From positions 2,150,674 through 2,198,921 of the forward strand of contig NW_008705563.1 of NCBI RefSeq assembly GCF_000186865.1: 48,248 bases of DNA, written 5' to 3'. This DNA is from Aureococcus anophagefferens (taxonomy: Eukaryota > Sar > Pelagophyceae > Pelagomonadales > Pelagomonadaceae). The position numbers and the translations under genes are program-made. This document shows, one piece after another, positions 16,572-25,376 of the stretch (position 1 is its first letter; each line of letters starts with the position of its first letter). The notes under the pieces are model-generated. The model searched no databases and was not told the DNA's origin. It saw only the letters and a list, made by a program, of their open reading frames with translations.

Positions 16572-17279
16572 ATGGGCGCGCCCAGGCTCTTGCTCCTAGC
16601 GGCGCTGCTCCTGCGGCCCGCGGCCGCGCTGCTCCAGATCCACAACCGCCTCGCGGCGGCGATCCTGAACAAGGCGCGGCTCGACGCCGTCGAGCAGCGC
16701 GAGGCGCTCCTCGCCGAGGCGGAGCGGCTCCTGCAGGCCGCGTCGGAGATCGACGAGGCCCTGGAGCGGCTGGCGGCGGGCGCCGCGCCGTCACCGCCGC
16801 CGCCCGTTTCGCCGGCGCCGCCGCCGCCACCGGCTGCGGCCACGAACCTCGACGGCGTCCGCAAACTCGGCGAGTCGCGGCTGCGGCGCATCGTCGACTT
16901 CACGGGCGAATCCGCGGAGCTCGCGCCCCTGGCCCTCGACGACGCGCTGGGGCTGGAGACGCTGTACCTGCTCGCCTGGCGCGCCGGCGACGCGAGCGCG
17001 GCGACGGGCGTCCGCGTCGCCGACGGCGACGACGGCTGCGTCGTTGTCGGCGACGGCGGCGAGTGCCTCAACGCGCTCACGGTGACGGCCGGCGACGGCG
17101 ACGTGCTCGTGTCGCTGACCTGCGAGACGCACGCGCGGCAGGTCGCCCACGTCATGACGTCCCTCGACGGCTTCCCCATGAAGGCCCTCGAGTTCGCCGT
17201 CTCGGACGTCGCGGACGTCGTCCTCGCGAACGACGCGGTGTGCCTGGGGGTGATCGTGAGCGTCGAGGGGGAGGAATAA
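16572..17279 (+). CDS. Hypothetical protein with signal peptide
   Basis: 235 aa. The N terminus MGAPRLLLLAALLLRPAAA is a clear signal peptide, and the following LLQIHN could be a cleavage context for secretion or plastid import. Residues about 25-65 form a Glu/Ala/Arg-rich helix (NKARLDAVEQREALLAEAER). A short Pro tract follows, then a beta-rich domain with DDGCVVVGDGGE and ALTVTAGDGDVLVSLTCETH. I do not recognise the family and see no catalytic motif. The start was chosen because it directly opens the signal peptide. The stop lies 22 nt from that of the convergent gene at 17302. Confidence 0.6.
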   Translation: MGAPRLLLLAALLLRPAAALLQIHNRLAAAILNKARLDAVEQREALLAEAERLLQAASEIDEALERLAAGAAPSPPPPVSPAPPPPPAAATNLDGVRKLGESRLRRIVDFTGESAELAPLALDDALGLETLYLLAWRAGDASAATGVRVADGDDGCVVVGDGGECLNALTVTAGDGDVLVSLTCETHARQVAHVMTSLDGFPMKALEFAVSDVADVVLANDAVCLGVIVSVEGEE

Positions 17280-17301
17280 TCCGGGCGCTTACTCGTGTGA
17301 C

Positions 17302-18237
17302 CTAGGGTCCTATCTCGTAGTCGCCGAGATCCACGTCGCTCGGGAGTTCGTCCTCGTCACTCTCACTCTCGTCCCCGCCTTGTAGCCAGACGGCGTGCTC
17401 CCGAACGGCAGGGTAGCGATTCAGAAACCACGGGCTCAAAGTATTCAGAAACTTTTCAGCCAAGGTGTCGGAGATGAAGCTGCAGGGCAGCTGGAGGCTT
17501 TGGTGCCGGAGACACCACGTCTGCAGGAACCCCGACATTGAACAACGGTCTGAATCAGAAAGACGAGACAGCCGCACGTTCGAGATCAGTTTATTGACGC
17601 TGTCCATGACGGCCTCGCGAAGAATGCCTCGATCCCGCCCCACGGCCCCAACGTTCCATTCGTCCGTAAAGAGGCAACCAAGCTCGCCCGAGGAAGCATC
17701 GACGTGCTGCGCGACGAAGGCGTCAAGAGAAGTCACCGAGCCTACGACGGTGCCGCTGTAGATCGCCTGCTTCAGGAACCAAGACGCTCGGATGAGGTCG
17801 TTGACGATGAAAGCGCGCGAGAGGCCCGTAGTAAAACTCGTAGAACTTCCCGAAGAAATCGCATAGAAACGGTCTCGCGCAGCGACCTCCGACATGAACT
17901 CCTCCCATGGCAAAGCCGTATCAGCCTTGAGCTCAGCCAACATGGTGCGGCGGCACGGGCAGCTCTCGGGACAGGGTCCGCGAGCCGCGTGCCACTTATC
18001 GGCGAGTGTGCTTCGCCAGAGCTTCGAGACGCAGCGCGCGGCCGCGATCGCGCGCTTCGCGCGCCTTCTACGCGGGCAAATGCGATATTCAGCGATGGCG
18101 ATCATCTCCGGGACTTTGCACCCGCGGGGCGAAGGGAGCGCGCCAGCCGGGTCGAGAAGCTCTGCGGCAGCGCAGAGGAATGCGGTCGAATTGCCGGCGT
18201 CCGTGCGCAGAAATTGTGACGCCAGCGACGTCGTCAT
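17302..18237 (-). CDS. Hypothetical protein (possible F-box-like N-terminal region)
   Basis: 311 aa from the ATG at 18237. It is richer in Ser, Phe, Trp and Ile than its neighbours and the DNA is less GC-biased. Residues about 55-80 (RRAKRAIAAARCVSKLWRST) resemble the second half of an F-box, which would make it a ubiquitin-ligase adaptor, but the match is weak. The rest looks globular and helical (RAFIVNDLIRASWFLKQAIY). The C terminus is strongly acidic (GGDESESDEDELPSDVDLGD). The frame stays open upstream to 18738 through a repeat-bearing region that I treat as non-coding. No close family recognised. Confidence 0.5.
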   Translation of the reverse strand: MTTSLASQFLRTDAGNSTAFLCAAAELLDPAGALPSPRGCKVPEMIAIAEYRICPRRRRAKRAIAAARCVSKLWRSTLADKWHAARGPCPESCPCRRTMLAELKADTALPWEEFMSEVAARDRFYAISSGSSTSFTTGLSRAFIVNDLIRASWFLKQAIYSGTVVGSVTSLDAFVAQHVDASSGELGCLFTDEWNVGAVGRDRGILREAVMDSVNKLISNVRLSRLSDSDRCSMSGFLQTWCLRHQSLQLPCSFISDTLAEKFLNTLSPWFLNRYPAVREHAVWLQGGDESESDEDELPSDVDLGDYEIGP

Positions 18238-19508
18238 GGCGTCGCGACGAGGCCTATGCCTCGAGTGATGCGAGAAAGCTCCAAGCACGCGCGCGCGTCG
18301 AGCTCGGCGCTCCGGCTCGACCCGAGGATCCACGACTCGGCCCGACCTTCCCGCGGGGCGTACTCTAGAGTACTCTGAGTTGTCCCCTGTTGAAGCGGCA
18401 ATGTACAGCAAAAGCCGTCGTTGCATGGGCTTTTCTTCGCGGCGCTCGCGATGGCGTCTGAGCGTTATGCGCCGGGATCGGCACTGGGGAAGGTGCCTCG
18501 CTACTGCTGCAAACGCCTTCGTTCGGGCGTCGATCCACCATGACGCGGATCCAGCGCGTTTGCAGCGGCGTCGACCGTTCGGAAGCCGTCGAACCCGACG
18601 TCGGTCGGCTCGAGGTCCCGAGGGGCAGCCCGAGGCGCCTGGGGTGGGGCCTCGCCGCCGGACATGGTCTGGACCCGACCCTATCATGGTATGGAACGGA
18701 TCGAGACCATGTCCGGCGGCAGGGGCAGCCCCAGACACCCCACGGCCACCGTCGGGACGAAACGCCGCCGGAGCTCGGCTCGGTGGACTCGACGATTTCG
18801 GGCTCCCCCGAGGAACCCGCCGCGCTGGACGCGACGGGGTCGATGACGAACGATCTTCGCTGCTGCGATGGCTCGAAAACTATCTTAGAGAGGTCGCGAG
18901 GGGGCAGCGCGTCCCTTCCCACCCACTCTACCTCCCCGTTCCAGTCGCCACGCGGTCGTATGAGCGTCGCGTCTTCGCATGTGCCTCACCCTCGTCCTTG
19001 CGGCCCTCGCAGCTGCTGGGATCGTTGCACAATTCTGCATATTCGCGGAGCGGCGGGCCCTCAAAGACGGCCATCCCATCGCAGCGCGCCGCCAAAACGC
19101 TGCACGATGTCGATCATGAAGCACGGAGGACATTCGATCGACTTTTACCCCGGCGGGCTTGCGCGCGTTCCGCCAGGGGTCGGAGCGCCGTCTCCCTGCC
19201 GCGGCGCTGGCCAGCCCAGCACACGCGTGCTCGCTCTAGACCTCATGTGGAGACAGCCCGCCGACGCGCCTACGACTCGAAGACCGCGAACGCAACACTT
19301 CCCGCGAGGCAAGTCTGTTTGTTTGTATGTTTTAAGGGGCAACCGGAGGGCGGCCATCCGAGGTGAAGTGTGAACGGGGCCGCCTCCTGGCGTGGTGGGG
19401 GAGCGAGGGGGAGGGGAGGGAGGAAGGAAGGGCGGGGGGTGGGGGCGGTTCCCGGGCCGTCGAGGCGCCGGGAGGGGAGAGCGAAGGCGGGCGCGGAGTC
19501 GGGGTCGC
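18238..19508. other. Non-coding or degenerate region
   Basis: About 1.27 kb without an acceptable gene and with lower GC than the neighbours. It holds a 14-bp perfect palindrome GTACTCTAGAGTAC at 18360-18373, the inverted repeat at 18654-18720, and a small frame at 18979-19119 with one hydrophobic segment. A purine-rich G-tract stretch occupies about 19395-19450. It may contain decayed mobile or gene fragments. Confidence 0.4.
18654..18720. repeat. Inverted repeat (hairpin-forming, MITE-like)
   Basis: Perfect 17-bp arms GCCGCCGGACATGGTCT at 18654-18670 and the reverse complement at 18704-18720, with a 33-nt loop. Complementarity continues imperfectly outward (a CTGGGG block on the left faces CCCCAG on the right), so the full structure may exceed 100 bp. 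No target-site duplication was established. Confidence 0.6.
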
Positions 19509-21482
19509 TTACAGCTCCGCCGCCTGCGTGATCTTTTGGAGCGCCTGCGGCTGGTCCTCGTCGAGGGGCACCAGCGCGCCGGCGTCCTCGCCCTCGATGA
19601 GCGTCGCGGGCGCCGCGTCCGCCGAGCTCTCGGGCTCGACGTCGATCATCTCCTCCGCGTCGGGCAGGTTGGCCTCGTCGGTGAACATCGTCGAAATGTC
19701 CCACGAGTCCTTGCGCTCCGTGAGTTTGCGCTCCTTGTTCCTGTAGGCCAGCATGACCATGAAGCAGAGGAGCAGGAGGAGCACGCAGACGATGATGATG
19801 ATGATGAGGAGCGAGCCGGACGCCGCGTCCGCGTCGTCGTCGCTCTTCTTGCTGTCGCTGCTGGCCGCGGCGTCGTCCGTCGCCGCGCCGTCGCCCGTGC
19901 CGTCGCCCGTGCCGTCGCCGGTGCCGTCGCCGGTGCCGTCGCCGGACGCGGCGTCGTCGGTCCCGCTCTCGCCGGTCGTCGCGGCGTCGTCCGTGCCGGA
20001 CGCGGCGTCGTCCGTGCCGGTCGCGTCGTCGCCGACCGTGCCGGTCGTGGCGATGGGCGAGGGCGTCGGCGAGGGGACGGGCGCGGGCGTCGGCGCGGGC
20101 GCCGGGTCCGCCGTCGGCGTCTGGGGCGCGGGCGTCGGCGCGGGCACGGGCGCGGCCGTCGGCGCGACGATCGGCGCGACCGTCGGCGCGGCGACCGGCG
20201 CGACCGTCGGCGAGCCGGGCGTGGCCGTCGGCGACGGCACGGGCGCGGGCGTCGGCGCCGGCACGGGCGCGGCCGTGGCCAGGGGCGACGGCGTCGGCGC
20301 GGGGACGGGCGCGCCCGTCGGGTTGCCCGGCGTGACCGTCGGCTGCGGCGTCGGCGCGGGCGACGGCGCGACGGGCGCGGCCGTCGGCGCGGGCGAGGGC
20401 AGGAAGTACCAGGACGTCGGGTACGCGTCGTCGCCCTCGACGGTGATGGTGCCCTCGGAGCTGAGGAGCTCGCCCGTCGTCATCGTGTCGAGGTCCGTGG
20501 CGCCGAAGTAGTCGGCCCAGTAGAGGAGGCGCTCGGAGAGGTAGCCCGACGCGGACGCGGACTCGAGCTCGCTCTCGATGGCGGCGAGCGCGGCGTCGTT
20601 GGAGGCGAAGCCGTGGGACGCCGCCGTGTCGATCTCCGCCGTGTAGGAGATGATCGCCGCGCCGTCGTACGACTCGTCCAAACGCCGGCCCTTGAGCACC
20701 TCGCCCAGGCGCCGCGTGGACAGCATGGTCGCGACGGCCGTGAGCACGTCCTCGGGCGAGTCGATGATGGCGCCGAGCACGTCGTAGAAGGCGTACTGGA
20801 TGACCTCCAAACCGTTCTCGTCGAACTCGGACTCGGACACGCCCGTCACGTAGATCGACGACGCGACGATGACGGCCTGCGTGGCCCCGTAGGTCGTCGG
20901 CGCGGACGTCGACGACGTCGGGGCGGGGACGACGTGCTCCGTCGTCGTGCCGTCGACCATGTCGACCTCGAAGGTGCAGGGGCCCGTGCAGTCGCTCAGG
21001 TACTGCGTCGAGTCGGGCAGGAACTGGACCGCCGTCTCCGAGTCGTCGCTGCCGCCGCCGAACTCGACCGTGTAGGTGCCGTCGGACATGCAGAAGGCGT
21101 CGACGCCCTCGCCGCCGGCGTCGAGCGTGCCCGTGGCCACGACCTCGCCCGTCGACGCGTCCGTGACCGTGTACGTCGCGCCCTCCCAGCCGTCCTCGCC
21201 GTAGTCGTAGAGCGCGAGCTGGTAGACGGACTCGCCGTCCTCGCAGCCGGGCGTCGGCACGGCCGTGCCCTTCTCCGACAGGGTCGTGGGCATGGGCGAC
21301 GGCATGGGCGACGGCAGGGGCGTCGGCATCATCGTCGGCGCCTCACTGTCACCGTAAAAGTACGAGAACATCTCCGCGTCGAGCTGCCGCCTCATGAGCT
21401 CCGACATGCGTTTCAGGGCCACGGCCGACTCCACGGGTTTCGCGAGGTCGCTCGAGCCGCCCCACCACGCGGCCTCGTCGCC
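19509..21482 (-). CDS. Single-pass membrane protein with Pro/Thr-rich stalk (5' partial)
   Basis: About 658 codons visible; the 5' end is missing toward the sequence gap at 21613. An extracellular-type domain has CEDGESVYQLALYDYGEDGW, the YGDGW-like beta motif widespread in stramenopile surface proteins. A region YVTGVSESEFDENGLEVIQY may be SEA-like. Next comes a long Ala/Pro/Thr/Val repeat stalk (about 20,050-20,400) and an Asp/Gly/Thr tract made of 12-bp units (DGTGDGTG, about 19,890-19,945). A transmembrane helix SGSLLIIIIIVCVLLLLLCF follows, then an acidic cytoplasmic tail. A surface or adhesion role is inferred. GTTTTCCGCAG immediately before 21482 looks like a 3' splice site, so an upstream exon probably lies in or beyond the gap. 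Confidence 0.7.
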   Translation of the reverse strand, partial: GDEAAWWGGSSDLAKPVESAVALKRMSELMRRQLDAEMFSYFYGDSEAPTMMPTPLPSPMPSPMPTTLSEKGTAVPTPGCEDGESVYQLALYDYGEDGWEGATYTVTDASTGEVVATGTLDAGGEGVDAFCMSDGTYTVEFGGGSDDSETAVQFLPDSTQYLSDCTGPCTFEVDMVDGTTTEHVVPAPTSSTSAPTTYGATQAVIVASSIYVTGVSESEFDENGLEVIQYAFYDVLGAIIDSPEDVLTAVATMLSTRRLGEVLKGRRLDESYDGAAIISYTAEIDTAASHGFASNDAALAAIESELESASASGYLSERLLYWADYFGATDLDTMTTGELLSSEGTITVEGDDAYPTSWYFLPSPAPTAAPVAPSPAPTPQPTVTPGNPTGAPVPAPTPSPLATAAPVPAPTPAPVPSPTATPGSPTVAPVAAPTVAPIVAPTAAPVPAPTPAPQTPTADPAPAPTPAPVPSPTPSPIATTGTVGDDATGTDDAASGTDDAATTGESGTDDAASGDGTGDGTGDGTGDGTGDGAATDDAAASSDSKKSDDDADAASGSLLIIIIIVCVLLLLLCFMVMLAYRNKERKLTERKDSWDISTMFTDEANLPDAEEMIDVEPESSADAAPATLIEGEDAGALVPLDEDQPQALQKITQAAEL

Positions 21483-21612
21483 CTGCGGAAAACGGACGGC
21501 GTCGGGAGATTTTTCGCGCGGCGGGTTCTCGGCGCGCGCGCGGCCGAGTTTCGCGGGGCGGGGGGCTCTTCGGCGCGTCCTGCGGCGCGCGCGGGGGGGG
21601 GGCGCGGGGCCC

Positions 21613-22013
21613 NNNNNNNNNNNNNNNNNNNNNNNNNNNNNNNNNNNNNNNNNNNNNNNNNNNNNNNNNNNNNNNNNNNNNNNNNNNNNNNNNNNNNNNN
21701 NNNNNNNNNNNNNNNNNNNNNNNNNNNNNNNNNNNNNNNNNNNNNNNNNNNNNNNNNNNNNNNNNNNNNNNNNNNNNNNNNNNNNNNNNNNNNNNNNNNN
21801 NNNNNNNNNNNNNNNNNNNNNNNNNNNNNNNNNNNNNNNNNNNNNNNNNNNNNNNNNNNNNNNNNNNNNNNNNNNNNNNNNNNNNNNNNNNNNNNNNNNN
21901 NNNNNNNNNNNNNNNNNNNNNNNNNNNNNNNNNNNNNNNNNNNNNNNNNNNNNNNNNNNNNNNNNNNNNNNNNNNNNNNNNNNNNNNNNNNNNNNNNNNN
22001 NNNNNNNNNNNNN
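21613..22013. other. Assembly gap (401 N)
   Basis: A run of unknown bases, preceded by a G-rich tract (about 21588-21610) that probably stopped the assembly. The upstream exon of the membrane protein gene may lie here. 22014-22262 to its right shows no gene; it is presumably promoter and 5' UTR. Confidence 0.95.
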
Positions 22014-22262
22014 CTGGGGACAGTGATATATACGGCACGTCTCTAGGCTGCCCCGGGCCACCCGTCTGCCCGCGATTGTATCGGCCTCAAAACGATCCCG
22101 GCACGATCCATCGCATCTCCGCGCGCGTATCTGCCTCATCACGATCATCGCCGCGTAATTTTTGGTTCAACGTTTCATGTGGCGTGTTCAAGTGCAGAGG
22201 CTGCCCGACAAGTCGGGAATGCGCGCCCCACGCGGCATGCGCCCCGAAAGAAGCAAACCAGC

Positions 22263-22805
22263 ATGGGCGCCGCGGCCAGCACGAAGGAGGACCACCACAT
22301 CGCGGCGACCGTCGACGTGCTCCGCGCCCAGCAGATGGCGCACCGCTCGACCTACGCCGCCAAGGTCGGGCTGTTCCAGGGCCAAAAGGCTGCCAAGCAC
22401 CTGGAGCAGGGCGACGTCATGGACCTGCCGCTGCCGGAGCTCCGCGAGCGGCTGCGGCGCGTCTTCGCCGACGAGCCGGACCAGCTCGAGGTCTTGCTGC
22501 AGCTCCTCGAGACCGCGGGCGAGGACGCGGGCGCCGTGCGATCGCGCCTCGCGGAGCTCGGCCGCCGGCCGCCCGCGCGGGCGCCCGCGGGCGCGTGCAA
22601 GCGCGCGCGCGCGCTGGAGCGCCTCGCCGCGCGCCTCGGCCCCGCGGCGGCGCGCGAGCTCCTCGAGGCGGCCGTCGCGCTCCGCGCCGCGGCGGACGGC
22701 CCGGACCACCCGCGGACGCGCGCGACGCGCGTCGCCCTCGAGCGCGCGGCGGCGGCCGCTCCGGACGCGGCGGCGATGACGTGGCTGCCGCCCTGCGGCG
22801 GGTAG
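22263..22805 (+). CDS. Hypothetical protein, putatively N-myristoylated
   Basis: 180 aa. It begins MGAAASTKEDHH, which fits the N-myristoylation consensus (Gly2, small residue at 6), so membrane attachment by a lipid is inferred. Residues about 15-80 are amphipathic helices (VDVLRAQQMAHRSTYAAKVG, LPELRERLRRVFADEPDQLE). The rest is Ala/Arg/Leu-rich helix with Arg-Ala low complexity. No known domain recognised. Upstream in-frame codons to 22179 were ignored because the myristoylation motif and ATG fix the start. Confidence 0.5.
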   Translation: MGAAASTKEDHHIAATVDVLRAQQMAHRSTYAAKVGLFQGQKAAKHLEQGDVMDLPLPELRERLRRVFADEPDQLEVLLQLLETAGEDAGAVRSRLAELGRRPPARAPAGACKRARALERLAARLGPAAARELLEAAVALRAAADGPDHPRTRATRVALERAAAAAPDAAAMTWLPPCGG

Positions 22806-22966
22806 GCGCTCCTTTGTAAGATGGCCCCTGTAGACACTTCGACACGGTGCGCGGACGCGTACGGAGACGACGCGTACGTACGGCCCGGCGCACGCGCCCC
22901 GGGGCCGCGGCGCCAGTTGGGCTTGTTCGGACTGAGCCGCACCGCGCCCGTCGTTGGCAGCTCGCA

Positions 22967-23058
22967 ACTCGCGCCGACGCGCTCACGCCGCTCCGCGAAA
23001 CTCGCGCCGACGCGCTCACGCCGCTCCGCGACGCCGACGCGCTCGCGCCGCTCCGCGA
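22967..23058 (+). repeat. 33-bp tandem repeat upstream of the next gene
   Basis: Two copies of a 33-bp unit containing GCCGACGCGCTCACGCCGCT, then a shorter third copy. The period is a multiple of three, and the repeats are open in the frame of the following gene, giving an 11-residue repeat (TRADALTPLRE). They may be coding or 5' UTR. Confidence 0.6.
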
Positions 23059-23062
23059 CACG

Positions 23063-23848
23063 ATGGCCGCCGCAGCCTTCGACGCCGCCTACCTCGCGGC
23101 CTACCGCGAGAAGTGCGACGAGTACGCGGACGCGCCGCCGTCGAAGCCCCTGTCGCCGGCGCGCGTGCGCGCGGCGATCAACAAGGTGCTCCAGGAGACG
23201 GACGTGAAGATCGGCGACATGCAGAAGCTCCTGGGCGTCAACGCCAACACCTGGGGCAAGTTCATGAAGAACGAGTACAAGGACAAGACCTGGGGCGCGA
23301 CGCAGTCCGGCACGTACTGGGCGGGCGTCAAGTTCTGCTACGCGGAGAAGGCGCTCGGAACGCGGTCGCTGCTCAAGACGCGCGCGCGCGGCGGCGGCGC
23401 CGCGGCGGCCGGCGGCGGCGCGGCGAAGCCCGACCTGCCGGACCTCGCGGGCGTCGACGTCGTCGACGCGGTCTTCGAGACGCCCGGCGAGGTGCGCAAG
23501 TCGCTCCGCGCGGCGCTCTCGACGTACAAGACGTCCGTCGCGGAGCTCGCGCGCCTCGCGGGCGTGCCCTACCAGTCCTTCAACAACTTCATGAAGGCGA
23601 GCGGCTCCCACGGCGGCTCCGAGAACCAGGCCTACCGCCCGGCGGCCAGGATCAGCGAGAAGCTCCGCGTCAAGACGGCCAAGGCCAAGACGAAGAAGCG
23701 CAAGGCCCTCGAGGCGGAGATGGACGCGAACCCGGGCCGCGCGCCGTTCCTCGGCCTCGACCCGAACAAGAAGTACTGGGCCCTGCCCGGCGCCGCCTTC
23801 GCGAAGGACGCCGTCGGCCGCACCACCATCACCTACGGCCCGCTCTGA
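23063..23848 (+). CDS. Protein with two DUF7726-like helical domains
   Basis: 261 aa from ATG 23063. Two related helical modules are visible. One runs from VRAAINKVLQETDVKIGDM to GVNANTWGKFMKNEYKD. The other runs from VRKSLRAALSTYKTSVAELA to GVPYQSFNNFMKASGSHGG and QAYRPAARISEKLRVKTAKA. Each has the look of a helix-turn-helix unit with a conserved FMK motif, as in the uncharacterised DUF7726 domain seen in fungi and algae (recalled similarity, not searched). DNA binding is possible but unproven. An Ala/Gly linker separates the modules, and the C terminus (FLGLDPNKKYWALPG) is well ordered. The frame is open to an ATG at 22847 through the 33-bp repeats, so the protein could be up to 333 aa. Confidence 0.55.
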   Translation: MAAAAFDAAYLAAYREKCDEYADAPPSKPLSPARVRAAINKVLQETDVKIGDMQKLLGVNANTWGKFMKNEYKDKTWGATQSGTYWAGVKFCYAEKALGTRSLLKTRARGGGAAAAGGGAAKPDLPDLAGVDVVDAVFETPGEVRKSLRAALSTYKTSVAELARLAGVPYQSFNNFMKASGSHGGSENQAYRPAARISEKLRVKTAKAKTKKRKALEAEMDANPGRAPFLGLDPNKKYWALPGAAFAKDAVGRTTITYGPL

Positions 23849-23896
23849 GCCTTCTGTCCTCAATATGACAATAAAAGCCTCCCGTACCGTGACTCC

Positions 23897-25376
23897 TTAA
23901 TCCCACCACCGCGCGACCTCGTCCACGATCGCGCGCGCCGCCCGATCCACGTCGCCGTCGGCCGTCGTCGGCAGCTCGACGACCCAGGGCTCGCGCGTCG
24001 ACGCGTCCGCCGACGACCGGTCCCGCGCGCGCGCGCGGTCGTAGCCCGGGTCGTAGTGGTCCTCGAGCATGGCCTCGACGAAGCCGTCCCAGTCCTCGGC
24101 GTCGACGAAGTCGTTCCACCGCGCGACGGCCTTCTTCCCCGCCGTCGGCGCGCAGAAGTCCAGCAGCCGCCGGAGCTTCTCCGTGCCCGCGCCGCCGTCT
24201 TCAAAGTGCGCGTAGCCGCGCCGGATCCACTTCACGCGCTCGTTCATCGGCAAAACGACTTCGACGACCGGCGCCGACGCGAGCCGCTTGAAGACGGGCC
24301 GCGGCACGTCGAGGCGCCCGACTTTCGGCGATTCCAATTCGACGAAGACGGGCTTGTCGCCGTCGAAGCCGCGGATCGCGTCGTAGAGCGCGCTCTCGAA
24401 GCCCTTTTGCGTCGGCTGCTCCGCGCCCGGCAGGGCCCCCAAGATGCTCCCGCGGTGGCGCGCGAGGCCCTCGAGGTCGACGACCTGGGCGCCCAACGCC
24501 TCCAGGGCGTCCAGGACCTTGCCCTTGGCGCTGCCCGTCGCGCCGCCGACCGCGACGCACCTGCGCAGCAACGCCGGTGCCTGTGTGCAAACCAACCGGT
24601 GAGCTGGGACGTCGGGGCCAAACTTTAGAAATCTCTCGCTCGGTCAAGTCGATTCGGCTGATTTTTTGACGAATCGATTGCTCTCGTCGAGTGTTCTACG
24701 GAGATCGGAACAAGTTGCATCGAAACCGTCGCATACGCTCACATTGAAGTCGGGTTGAAGATTTGATGTCCACACAGGCCGGCGCGCTTCCTCCGTAGAG
24801 CGCCTCGCGGACGCGCGCGCGGTAGGCCTTGTAGCCGCCCTCGAGCTGGGCGACGTGCCAGCCGACGCGGCTCAGGGAGTGGGTGAGCGACCCGGACCGG
24901 TCGCCGCCGCGCCAGCAGTAGACCAAAATCCGCGACTCCTTCGGGAGTCGCGCGACGCGGTCGTCGCCGAGGATGCCCGCGAGGCGCGCGGCGACGAGCG
25001 ACGCGCCGCGCACGCGCGCGTCGAAGGGGCTCGACGCGTAGAGCGTGCCGACCTCCGCGCGCTCCGCGTCGTCGAGCACGGGCAGGTTCACGGAACCGGG
25101 CACGCGGTCCTCCTCGAACTCGGACGGCGACCGCGCGTCGACGACGAGGTCCCACTCGTCGGCTTTCACGGCGTGGGGCGCGTCGTAGAGCCAGATGGGC
25201 CGCGACGGGTCCGAGCTGGCGCTGATGCGCTCGCCCTCGATGCTCGCGACCCGGCCGCGGCGCGGCGGCAAGCGCGGGCGGGTGTGGCGTGTTCGCGGCG
25301 GGAGCGTCTGGTGGCGCAGCCACGCGTGCGTCGTCGGGACGGCGAGGCTTAGGAGAACGAGCGTCGATTGGTGCAT
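23897..25376 (-). CDS. selU: SelU/MnmH-like tRNA 2-selenouridine synthase (2 exons)
   Basis: Exons 25376-24786 and 24577-23897 join to 423 aa. SelU replaces sulfur of 2-thiouridine at the tRNA wobble position with selenium via a geranylated intermediate, using a rhodanese domain and a P-loop domain. The rhodanese domain (about residues 50-195) has LVVDARSPSEFEEDRVPGSV and the catalytic-Cys loop VYCWRGGDRSGS. The second domain has P-loop GGATGSAKGK (the usual GxTGSGKT is altered), then VVDLEGLARHRGSILGALPG, PTQKGFESAL, VFVELES and NERVKWIRRG, all SelU hallmarks. The N terminus (MHQSTLVLLSLAVPTTHAW) looks like a signal peptide with Trp at +1, compatible with plastid targeting. The introner between the exons is spliced in phase 0 as GS-APALLRR. 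The frame is open to 25448. Confidence 0.85.
24578..24777 (+). mobile_element. Introner element 2 (antisense in the SelU-like gene)
   Basis: A 200-bp element of the same subfamily as element 1 (CTGTGTGCAAA start, shared block GAGCTGGGACGTCGGGGCCA), ending CACACAG. Its 8-bp duplication is GCCGGTGC at 24570-24577 and GCCGGCGC at 24778-24785 (one mismatch, so probably older). The core motif TTCGGCTGATTTTTTGAC is on the plus strand while the host gene is on the minus strand. Removing 24578-24785 as a GC-AG intron (208 nt) on the minus strand restores the SelU frame. Confidence 0.9.

Noticed and set aside
16454..17179. N-terminal extension of the CCCH protein in the same open frame
   Set aside because: It runs antisense through the whole divergent signal-peptide gene, is low complexity, and the conserved WW region begins right after the three ATGs at 16453-16445.
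18979..19119. 46-codon frame with a hydrophobic N terminus, followed in another frame by GHSIDFYPGGLAR
   Set aside because: Too short, no recognised family, and joining the two frames would need an intron I cannot support.
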